This document shows positions 51,727 to 57,647 of a DNA stretch of 57,647 nt, piece by piece. Position numbers and translations under genes: made by a program. The notes under the pieces are model-generated. The model searched no databases. It was not told the origin of the DNA and saw only the letters and a program-made list of their open reading frames with translations. The stretch comes from Oerskovia enterophila (GTDB lineage Bacteria > Actinomycetota > Actinomycetes > Actinomycetales > Cellulomonadaceae). Where the stretch lies: positions 1 to 57,647 of the forward strand of contig NZ_MAQA01000028.1 of NCBI RefSeq assembly GCF_001692445.1, given 5' to 3'. Position 1 is the first letter of the stretch. Each line of letters opens with the position of its first letter.

Positions 51727-52824
51727 CTAGCCCGCCGTGAACCCCTTGGCCCGGCGGGCGTCGGCCGGGCCCCACAGGTCGGTCTTGACCTCGGCCCTGA
51801 CGAGCGGCACGACCTCCTCTGCGAACCGGCGCAGCACGTCGTCCTGCCGCGCCGGCTCCAGGAGGTGGTTGATCGAGACCGACTGCAGGTCGTGCCCGTA
51901 GCTCTGGTGGTAGTCGAGGATCTTCTCGGCGACGCGCTCGGGCGAGCCCACGAGGGCCGGCCCGCGCTCGACCGCCTCCTCGATGGTCCGGAAGCTCGTG
52001 ACCTTGCCGACCGCGGCCGGGTCGTGCTTGCGCAGGTCTGCGCGCGCGACGGCTCCCTCGTAGATGGGGCGGAACTCCTCGATCGCCTGCTCGGTCGTGT
52101 CCGCGAGGAACAGCCCGCCCGAGCCGGACCCGACGAACCCGTACGCCGGGTCGTGGCCCGCGGCCGCGTACTGCTCGCGGTAGTGGTCGATCAGCACCTG
52201 GTAGTTCTCGCGGGGCTGGAACGCGTTGGCGCTCACGATCGGGTCGCCCCACCTCGCGGCGAGCTCGACCGCGAAGCGCGAGGTCGCGGACCCGTGCCAG
52301 ATCCGGAACGTGCCGTCGTACGGGCGGGGCAGGGTCGTGGCGCCCTGCAGGTCGGGGCGGTGGCGGCCCTCCCAGTCGACCTCCTCACCGCTCAGGAGCA
52401 GGCGGAGCAGCTCGTAGTTCTCCGCGAGGTACTCGTACTGCCGGTCGATGTCGAGGCCCAGCAGCGGGTACTGGAGCGCCTCGTTGCCCTTGCCGATGAC
52501 CATCTCGAACCGGCCCCGGCTGAGCTGGTCGATCGTCGCGTAGTCCTCCGCGACGCGGATGGGGTCCAGCAGGGACAACACCGTCACACCCGTGCTCAGC
52601 AGGATGCGCGACGTGCGCGCGGCGATCGCCCCGAGGATCACGGTGGGCGACGACGACAGCACGTCCCCCGCGTGCCGCTCGCCGACCGCGAACGCGTCGA
52701 GGCCGAGCTCCTCCGCCAGGACCGCGGTCTCGACGACGCGTTCGAGTCGGTCGGCCGCGGGCACGGCCTCGCCCGTGACGGGGTGGGGCGGGTTGAAGAC
52801 GATGTCGAGGACCTGGAAACGCAC
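51727..52824 (-). CDS. Luciferase-like (LLM) flavin-dependent monooxygenase 1
   Basis: This 365-residue TIM-barrel protein starts at GTG 52824 behind AAGGAG. It has FNPPHPVTGEAVPAADRLERVVETAVLAEELGLDAFAVGERHAGDVLSSSP, STGVTVLSLLDPIRVAEDYATIDQLSRGRFEMVIGKGN, and DRQYEYLAENYELLRLLLSGEEVDWEG. It is closest to the bacterial-luciferase/putative-oxidoreductase LLM group; it lacks SsuD-specific stretches. It uses reduced FMN and oxygen, probably on a sulfur- or nitrogen-containing organic compound. It ends in a hairpin and is preceded by the repeated CGAGGTAGAGG element. Confidence 0.9.
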   Translation of the reverse strand: MRFQVLDIVFNPPHPVTGEAVPAADRLERVVETAVLAEELGLDAFAVGERHAGDVLSSSPTVILGAIAARTSRILLSTGVTVLSLLDPIRVAEDYATIDQLSRGRFEMVIGKGNEALQYPLLGLDIDRQYEYLAENYELLRLLLSGEEVDWEGRHRPDLQGATTLPRPYDGTFRIWHGSATSRFAVELAARWGDPIVSANAFQPRENYQVLIDHYREQYAAAGHDPAYGFVGSGSGGLFLADTTEQAIEEFRPIYEGAVARADLRKHDPAAVGKVTSFRTIEEAVERGPALVGSPERVAEKILDYHQSYGHDLQSVSINHLLEPARQDDVLRRFAEEVVPLVRAEVKTDLWGPADARRAKGFTAG

Positions 52825-52856
52825 GGATGCTCCTTGGTGGGGGTGGGTGGTGGTGC

Positions 52857-52924
52857 CGAGGTAGAGGGCGGGCGTCGAGGTAGAGGGCTCGGGCCCTCTA
52901 CCTCGACGGGTGCCCTCTACCTCG
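52857..52924. repeat. Double-stem hairpin repeat, copy 1 (CGAGGTAGAGG units)
   Basis: Outer arms CGAGGTAGAGGGC (52857-52869) and GCCCTCTACCTCG (52912-52924), and inner arms CGTCGAGGTAGAGGGC (52873-52888) and its complement (52893-52908), are perfect, with three-base internal bulges and a TCGG loop. It lies between the stop of monooxygenase 2 (52936) and the start of monooxygenase 1. The same design is at 55373-55440. Confidence 0.85.
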
Positions 52925-52935
52925 CGAGGGAGTGC

Positions 52936-54051
52936 TCAGGCCGCCTGCGCCGACGCCGCCTCGGCGTCCCGCTTGGCGACCTCCTCGCGCACGATCGGGA
53001 TGACGTAGCGGCCGAAGTCGGTCGCGTCGTCGAGCAGGTCGTAGCCGCGCGCCGAGACGATGCGGACGCCCAGGTCGTAGTAGGCGAGCAGCGCCTGCGC
53101 GACGGTCTCGGGCGTCCCGACGAGAGCGTTCGAGTTGCCCGCGCCCCCGGTGGCCTTGGCCGTCGCGGTCCACAGGGCCGTGTCGAACCGGTCGCCCTGG
53201 GCCGCGATCTCCAGGAGGCGCTGCGAGCCCGCGTTCTCGGGCTTGTCGATCGGGTGGCGACGGCTCAGCACGCCGCCCGCCGCGGCCTTGCGCTCCTCGA
53301 TCCGGTCGAGCACGCGGTGGGCCTTCTCCCAGGCCAGCTCCTCGGTCGCGCCGAGGATCGGGCGGAACGCGGCGTGGATCCGCGGGGGCGTGGAGCGCCC
53401 GGCAGCCACGGCCTCGGTGCGGACGCGCTGGATCTGCTCGGCCGTGCGGTCGAGCGGCTCGCCCCACACCGCGTAGATGTCGGCCTCGGCCGCACCGACC
53501 TTGAACGCCGCGTCCGAGGACCCGCCGAACGAGATGGTCGGCGTGCGCCCCTCGAAGGGCTTGGTGTCGAGCACGAAGTCGTCGAGGTCGTAGAAGCTCC
53601 CGTGGTGGTCGAACGGTTCGGCGCTCGACCAGGCCTTCTTGACGATCTGGATGTACTCCTGGGTGCGGGCGTAGCGCTCGTCCTTGGCCAGGGTGTCGCC
53701 CTCTCGCCGCTGCTCGTGGTCGTTCCCGCCCGTGATGAAGTGGACGGACAGGCGCCCCTCGGCGAGCTGGTCGAGGGTCGCGAAGGACTTGGCCGCGAAC
53801 GTCGGGTAGGAGACGTTGGGGCGGTGCGCGAGCAGCAGCTCGACCGTGTCGAGGCGGGCCGCGGTCCAGGCCGCGAGCGCCGACGGCTCGGGTCCGCTCG
53901 ACCCGTAGGCGAACAGGACACGGGTCCAGCCGTTGTCCTCGTGGGCGCGCACGATGCGCTCCAGGTACTGCTTGTCGAACGGTGCGGTCGTGCGGGACGT
54001 GGTCTCGGAGGCGTCGCTCGTGGTGGCGATGCCGAGGAACTCGACGGGCAT
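52936..54051 (-). CDS. LLM monooxygenase 2, alkanesulfonate monooxygenase (SsuD)-like
   Basis: This protein of about 371 residues starts at ATG 54051 behind GGAGAAG (an in-frame ATG 54093 is the alternative). Its motifs MPVEFLGIATTSDAS, RVLFAYGSSGPEPSALAAWTAARL, ELLLAHRPNVSYPTFAAKSFATLDQLAEGRLSVHFITGGNDHEQRREGD, DLDDFVLDTKPFEGRTPTISFGGSSDAAF fit the SsuD/dimethylsulfone-monooxygenase group, which releases sulfite from sulfonates using FMNH2 and O2. A rhodanese and flavin reductases nearby support a sulfur role. No sulfonate transporter is in the window. Confidence 0.9.
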   Translation of the reverse strand: MPVEFLGIATTSDASETTSRTTAPFDKQYLERIVRAHEDNGWTRVLFAYGSSGPEPSALAAWTAARLDTVELLLAHRPNVSYPTFAAKSFATLDQLAEGRLSVHFITGGNDHEQRREGDTLAKDERYARTQEYIQIVKKAWSSAEPFDHHGSFYDLDDFVLDTKPFEGRTPTISFGGSSDAAFKVGAAEADIYAVWGEPLDRTAEQIQRVRTEAVAAGRSTPPRIHAAFRPILGATEELAWEKAHRVLDRIEERKAAAGGVLSRRHPIDKPENAGSQRLLEIAAQGDRFDTALWTATAKATGGAGNSNALVGTPETVAQALLAYYDLGVRIVSARGYDLLDDATDFGRYVIPIVREEVAKRDAEAASAQAA

Positions 54052-54149
54052 GGTCTTCTCCGGTTCAGGTGGGGTGGGGATCTCGGCAGGCACGCACTAC
54101 CTCGGCGGGACGGTGGGCGCGGGTGGGGTGCCCTGTGGCGGACGAGCGG

Positions 54150-54905
54150 TCAGGGTGACTGCGGGGCGGGAGCCTCGACGGGCGGGAGGTCCAGGCCGTA
54201 CGCGTGCAGCCGCCCGCCGCCCTCTCCCTCGATCACGCGGGTCTCGCGCTCGGGCAGCCGCCTGAACCCGAGCGCCTCGTAGAGCCGGTGCGCCCGGGTC
54301 ATCTGCGGACCCGAGTTCATGACGACCCGCTGCGCCCCCTGGGCACGAGCCACGTCGAGGACGTGCCGCGTGAGCGTCGTCCCGATCCCCCGTCCCCGAG
54401 CGGCGGGGGCGACGCCGAGGAGGCGGAAGTCCAGCTCGCCGTCGAGCGCCAGGGGTGAGATGTGCCGGCCAGGCGGCGGGGTCGCGACGGTCCCGAGCAG
54501 CGCTCCGGCGTCGTCGTCGACCGCGACCCACACGTCGTGCTCGGCCGCGCGGCTCGCGACGTCTCGCAGCACGTCCCGGTACGACTCCGAGATCGTGTAC
54601 TCGAACCCGTACGCCGCTTCGAGCAGGTCGGCGACGGCCTCGTGCTCGACGGGCGTCACGAGCCGGACGGTCACCCCGGCGCCGTCCCCGGGCGACCCTG
54701 CTCCTCCGTGACGGCTCCCGTCCGGGCGAGCGGCGCCGTCGGGCACCCTGCCCCCGTGACCGTCGCGGCGCGCCGACTCGACGAGGCGGGCGACGCCGTC
54801 GGCCACCTCGCGCACCCGCCGGGCCCGGCGGGAGGACTCTCCTGGATCAGCAGCGCCGGCGGGCGGGTTCCCGACGCCCGCGCGCGACGTGGTGGGCGCG
54901 CTCAT
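54150..54905 (-). CDS. GNAT acetyltransferase with long N-terminal extension
   Basis: This 251-residue protein starts at ATG 54905, which overlaps the rhodanese stop (ATGA), so the two are coupled. The GNAT domain begins only near residue 77 (TVRLVTPVEHEAVADLLEAAYGFE), with the acetyl-CoA loop FRLLGVAPAARGRGIGTTLTRHVLDVARAQG and a late AHRLYEALGFRRLPE. Residues 1-76 are Gly/Ala/Arg-rich with one short amphipathic helix (SSRRARRVREVADGVARLVESARR). A GTG near 54677 could instead start a short enzyme of about 175 residues. The substrate is unknown; detoxification or modification of an amine product is possible. Confidence 0.82.
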   Translation of the reverse strand: MSAPTTSRAGVGNPPAGAADPGESSRRARRVREVADGVARLVESARRDGHGGRVPDGAARPDGSRHGGAGSPGDGAGVTVRLVTPVEHEAVADLLEAAYGFEYTISESYRDVLRDVASRAAEHDVWVAVDDDAGALLGTVATPPPGRHISPLALDGELDFRLLGVAPAARGRGIGTTLTRHVLDVARAQGAQRVVMNSGPQMTRAHRLYEALGFRRLPERETRVIEGEGGGRLHAYGLDLPPVEAPAPQSP

Positions 54906-55303
54906 GCGCGCTGCCGGACCGGCTCGTGCGGGCCCGACGACGCCGGCTCGCCCTCCGCGCCCGCGCCCGGCTCGGCCGGGAGGCCCGCGTCGCGCCAGGC
55001 GGGGAAGCCGCCCTCGACGTGCGAGACGTTCGTGTAGCCGCGAGCGGCGAGGGCCTCGGCGACGGGGCCCGAGCCACGCTCGGAGCCGCAGACCACGACG
55101 ATCGGGGTGTCGAGAGAGACCGCGGGCGCCGCGACCGAGCCGAAGATCGCGTCGAGGTCCTCGCGGTCCGTGACCGTGGCACCCGGGATGGCGCCCGCGC
55201 TCGCACGGCCTCCCGCGCTGCGGACGTCGACGAGGAAGGCTCCGGCCGCGACGCGGTCGCCCGCGTCGGTGGCCGGGGTGAGCAGGGGCTGGTGCTGGGT
55301 CAT
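54902..55303 (-). CDS. Rhodanese-like single-domain protein
   Basis: This 133-residue protein has FLVDVRSAGGRASAGAIPGATV and the active-site loop VVVCGSERGSGPVAEALAARGYTNVSHVEGGFPAW. It carries the catalytic cysteine, so it should carry a persulfide and pass sulfane sulfur on. The C-terminal 20 residues are disordered. The start is ATG 55303 behind AGGAGACG. Its stop overlaps the acetyltransferase start, and it sits among three flavin monooxygenases, pointing to sulfur handling. GGGTGGCGCGAT tandem copies (55319-55354) lie just upstream. Confidence 0.92.
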   Translation of the reverse strand: MTQHQPLLTPATDAGDRVAAGAFLVDVRSAGGRASAGAIPGATVTDREDLDAIFGSVAAPAVSLDTPIVVVCGSERGSGPVAEALAARGYTNVSHVEGGFPAWRDAGLPAEPGAGAEGEPASSGPHEPVRQRA

Positions 55304-55318
55304 GTCGTCTCCTGGGTC

Positions 55319-55354
55319 GGGTGGCGCGATGGGTGGCGCGATGGGTGGTGCGGG
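55319..55354. repeat. 12-bp tandem repeat, two and a half copies
   Basis: GGGTGGCGCGAT occurs at 55319-55330 and 55331-55342, followed by the variant GGGTGGTGCGGG (55343-55354). It lies in the 5' leader of the rhodanese gene. Confidence 0.75.
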
Positions 55355-55372
55355 TCGAGCGGGTGCTGCTGC

Positions 55373-55440
55373 CGAGGTAGAGGCCTCCCGTCGAGGTAGA
55401 GGTCTGAAGCCCTCTACCTCGACGGGTTCCCTCTACCTCG
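55373..55440. repeat. Double-stem hairpin repeat, copy 2 (CGAGGTAGAGG units)
   Basis: Outer arms CGAGGTAGAGG (55373-55383) and CCTCTACCTCG (55430-55440) and inner arms CGTCGAGGTAGAGG (55389-55402) and its complement (55411-55424) repeat the design of copy 1, with an 8-nt loop TCTGAAGC. The stop codon TAG of monooxygenase 3 is part of the outer arm. Confidence 0.85.
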
Positions 55441-56719
55441 CGAGGGCTGGTTCGCGGTCGGCCGCGACCTCGGGCCCGGCCGCGTCCGCCGCCGACAGGC
55501 CCCAGCGGGCCGCGAGCAGCTCGAACGACCGGGCCCGGTCGGCGGGGTCGTGCGCGACGGTCGTCACGACGATCTCGTCGGCCACGGTCACGCGCGCGAG
55601 GGTCTCGAGGCGTTCGACGACCGTGTCGGGCGACCCGACGAACCTCGTGTCGACGCGGTCCTGGACGGCCGCACGGTCGGCGTCGGACAGGTCGTCCCAC
55701 GCGGGCGTCGTGCCGGGCGCGGGGTAGGCGATCGCGCCGTCGGCCCCGCGGCGGATCGACAGGACCCAGGCCGTGAAGGGGTCCGCGATCCGGCGGGCCT
55801 CGGCGTCGGTGTCCGCGACCAGGACGTCGGCCGAGACCACGACGTACGGCTGGTCGAGCACGCCCGGCCGGAACGCCGCACGGTAGGCCGCGATCGTGTC
55901 GAGCGTCGCGGACGGGCCCACGTGGTAGTTCGCGGCGAGCGGCAGGCCCAGCTCGCCCGCGACCCGCGCGCTCACGCCGCCGCTCGACGCGAGCACGAAC
56001 AGGTCGAACGCCGCGCCCTCGACGGGCGGGCTCGTGTACGCGGTGCCCGCGCTGTTGGTGAAGGTCCCCGCACGCAGGCCCAGGACCAGCTCGAGCTCGT
56101 CGCGGAACTCCGCGGGCGTCCGGCTCGCACCGACGACCTCCTTCTGGGCGAGCAGCCGCTGGCGCAGCGCGGTGTCGGTGAAGGCGACGCCGGGCGCGGC
56201 GGGGATCAGGAGGCCGTCGACCACGCGCGTCCCGGCGGGCTGCGCGGGGGCGGGCGCGGGCTCGCCCGCCGTCGTCGCCTGCGTGCCCGACGACGGAGCC
56301 TCGGCTCCCGTGCTCGCCTCGCTCCTCGCGGGGGGCGGGGTGAAGGCCCGGCCCAGTCCCAGGTCGACCCGGCCCGGGTGCAGGGCCGCGATGGTCCCGA
56401 ACTGCTCGGCCGCGAGGAGCGGGCTCGTGGTGCTCAGCAGCACGGCGCCCGACCCCACGCGGATGCGCGTCGTGCGCTCGGCGACGAGGGCCGCGAGGAC
56501 CGCGGGGGACGCCGAGGCGACCCCCGGGGACAGGTGGTGCTCGGCGAACCAGATGCGGCGGTAGCCCAGCTCGTCGGCGCGGACCGCGGTGTCGAGGGTG
56601 TCGCGCAGGGCCTGAGCGCCGGTCGAGCCCTCGCTCACGACCGCGAGGTCGAGGATCGACAGCGGGACCCGGGTCGGGTGCGGGGTCTGCGGGGTGGTCG
56701 GCTGGTCGGAGACGGTCAT
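55433..56719 (-). CDS. LLM monooxygenase 3
   Basis: This 428-residue protein starts at ATG 56719. Motifs VPLSILDLAVVSEGSTGAQALRDTLDTAVRADELGYRRIWFAEHHLSPGVASASPAVLAALVAERTTRIRVGSGAVLLSTTSPLLAAEQFGTIAALHPGRVDLGLGRA are characteristic of the MsnO8/putative luciferase-like group. A low-complexity Ala/Pro/Gly/Ser insert (about 130-165) interrupts the barrel, and it is likely a loop. The stop TAG lies inside the hairpin repeat. The gene follows the nitroreductase gene on the same strand after 64 bp, suggesting an operon. The substrate is unknown. Confidence 0.9.
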   Translation of the reverse strand: MTVSDQPTTPQTPHPTRVPLSILDLAVVSEGSTGAQALRDTLDTAVRADELGYRRIWFAEHHLSPGVASASPAVLAALVAERTTRIRVGSGAVLLSTTSPLLAAEQFGTIAALHPGRVDLGLGRAFTPPPARSEASTGAEAPSSGTQATTAGEPAPAPAQPAGTRVVDGLLIPAAPGVAFTDTALRQRLLAQKEVVGASRTPAEFRDELELVLGLRAGTFTNSAGTAYTSPPVEGAAFDLFVLASSGGVSARVAGELGLPLAANYHVGPSATLDTIAAYRAAFRPGVLDQPYVVVSADVLVADTDAEARRIADPFTAWVLSIRRGADGAIAYPAPGTTPAWDDLSDADRAAVQDRVDTRFVGSPDTVVERLETLARVTVADEIVVTTVAHDPADRARSFELLAARWGLSAADAAGPEVAADREPALAR

Positions 56720-56783
56720 CGGGTTTCCTCGGTGGTCGTGGGGGTGTCCTGGTCGAGCGGGGGTCGGGCGGGCGGTCCGCCGG

Positions 56784-57605
56784 TCAGCGCGAGGGCAGCC
56801 CGCGCGCTGCGAGCGCCGAGTGCAGGTGCGCGTGGCCGCGCTCGGGTCCGGGGACCGCGAGCCGGTCGACCACGCGGCGGCGCCAGCTCTGCGCGAGCCC
56901 CTCCTCGCGGTAGAAGGGCGCGATGAGGTCCTCGTACGCGTCGACGTACGGCGCCTGGACGGCCAGGTCGTAGGTCTCGTGGTGCAGCACCGCGGCCTGG
57001 GGAAGCCGTGGCTTGACCCGTTCGCCGCCTGCGGGGTCGGGATGCCCGACGACGAGGCCGACGACCGCGACCGTGCCCTCGGGCAGGCCCAGCTCGGCCG
57101 CGACCTGCTCGGGGTGGTGGCGCAGCGCGCCGATGTAGACGGTCCCGAGCCCCAGCGACTCGGCGGCCACGACCGCGTTCTGCGCGGCGAGCGCCGCGTC
57201 GACGAACGCGACGACCGTCGAGTCGAGGTAGTCGGCACCCGCCAGGTGCGTGCCGTCGGCCGCCCCGATCGCCCGGGCGCGGGCCAGGTCCGCGACCCAC
57301 ACGAGCAGCAGCGGAGCCTGGCGGACGTGCGCCTGCCCTCCGGCGAGCGCCGCGAGCCGGTCCTTGCGGGCCGGGTCGGTCACCGCCACGACGCTCCAGA
57401 ACTGCATGTTGGACGAGGTCGGCGCGGACTGCGCGGCGGCGACCAGGGTCGGCAGGACCGTGTCGTCGAGCGGGTCGGTGAGGTAGGCCCGGACCGTGCG
57501 GTGCCGCAGGATGCCGGCGATCGCGTCGGTGAGCGGGGCGACGTCGTCGGGCTGGTGGGCGCCGTAGCGCTCCGTCAGGGGCGAGGCCGTGGTGATGGTC
57601 GACAT
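56784..57605 (-). CDS. Nitroreductase-family NAD(P)H:FMN oxidoreductase (NfsA-like)
   Basis: This 273-residue protein has GILRHRTVRAYLTDPLDDTVLPTLVAAAQSAPTSSNMQFWSVVAVTDP, LGLGTVYIGALRHHPEQVAAELGLPEGTVAVVGLVVGHPDP and the late DAYEDLIAPFYREEGLAQSWRRR. These fit the NfsA/FRP oxygen-insensitive nitroreductase/flavin-reductase group. It starts at ATG 57605 behind GAAAGG. It could be a third supply of reduced flavin for the monooxygenase downstream. It ends 64 bp before monooxygenase 3. The last 42 bp of the window hold nothing identifiable. Confidence 0.92.
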   Translation of the reverse strand: MSTITTASPLTERYGAHQPDDVAPLTDAIAGILRHRTVRAYLTDPLDDTVLPTLVAAAQSAPTSSNMQFWSVVAVTDPARKDRLAALAGGQAHVRQAPLLLVWVADLARARAIGAADGTHLAGADYLDSTVVAFVDAALAAQNAVVAAESLGLGTVYIGALRHHPEQVAAELGLPEGTVAVVGLVVGHPDPAGGERVKPRLPQAAVLHHETYDLAVQAPYVDAYEDLIAPFYREEGLAQSWRRRVVDRLAVPGPERGHAHLHSALAARGLPSR

Positions 57606-57647
57606 GATGGCCTTTCGGTCGTGCGGGCGGGGGCGCGGGTGCGGGTG

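Overview
The window is chromosomal DNA from a high-GC actinobacterium, most likely a Micrococcales member near Oerskovia, Cellulosimicrobium or Cellulomonas. This placement is an inference from very high GC, strong G/C at third codon positions, many ATGA/GTGA gene overlaps, a C50-type carotenoid operon (crtE-B-I-Ye-Yf-Eb), and the bldC / DUF3073 / purM / purF arrangement found in actinomycetes. No phage, transposon, CRISPR array or rRNA was seen. Most of the window reads as ordinary core and accessory chromosome.

Left part (1-17 kb): the start of a ferredoxin-NADP reductase-like gene sits under a promoter with a SoxR/MerR-type dyad. It is followed by a carbohydrate or glycerophosphodiester ABC importer coupled to a glycerophosphodiester phosphodiesterase, with no ATPase gene. 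Next come a large LPxTG-anchored beta-helix surface protein, a VanZ-RDD fusion, an MscS channel with a His/Asp/Glu-rich tail, small stress-type proteins, a ThrE-type exporter that probably uses a CTG start, and a secreted D,D-carboxypeptidase.

Middle (17-29 kb): a six-gene C50 carotenoid operon on the minus strand has a pair of 14-bp palindromes in its promoter. It is followed by galE, a CDF metal exporter with its ArsR regulator, a minimal zincin, a tRNA Glu-Asp-Phe cluster, a holin-like/DUF3618 pair, bldC and a DUF3073 gene.

Right-middle (28-47 kb): purM and purF, two membrane proteins, a 1,581-residue secreted nuclease/5'-nucleotidase fusion, a sterol-carrier-like protein, an RNB exoribonuclease, and a complete five-gene oligopeptide/oligosaccharide-type ABC importer (SBP, two permeases, two ATPases).

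Right end (47-57.6 kb): cutC, gdhA with a GlnR-like site, then a group that looks like organosulfur scavenging. It has two flavin reductases on the plus strand and, facing them, three different luciferase-like monooxygenases, a rhodanese, a GNAT acetyltransferase and a nitroreductase. The flavin reductases would supply reduced flavin to the monooxygenases.

The most unusual non-coding signals are two copies of a long double hairpin built from CGAGGTAGAGG units inside the monooxygenase cluster, and two intergenic hairpins (5.7 kb and 39.0 kb) with different arms but matching flanks and loops. No wholly new multi-gene system can be claimed from sequence alone. The sulfur-type cluster with its repeated hairpins, and the SoxR-type and carotenoid operators, are the best leads.
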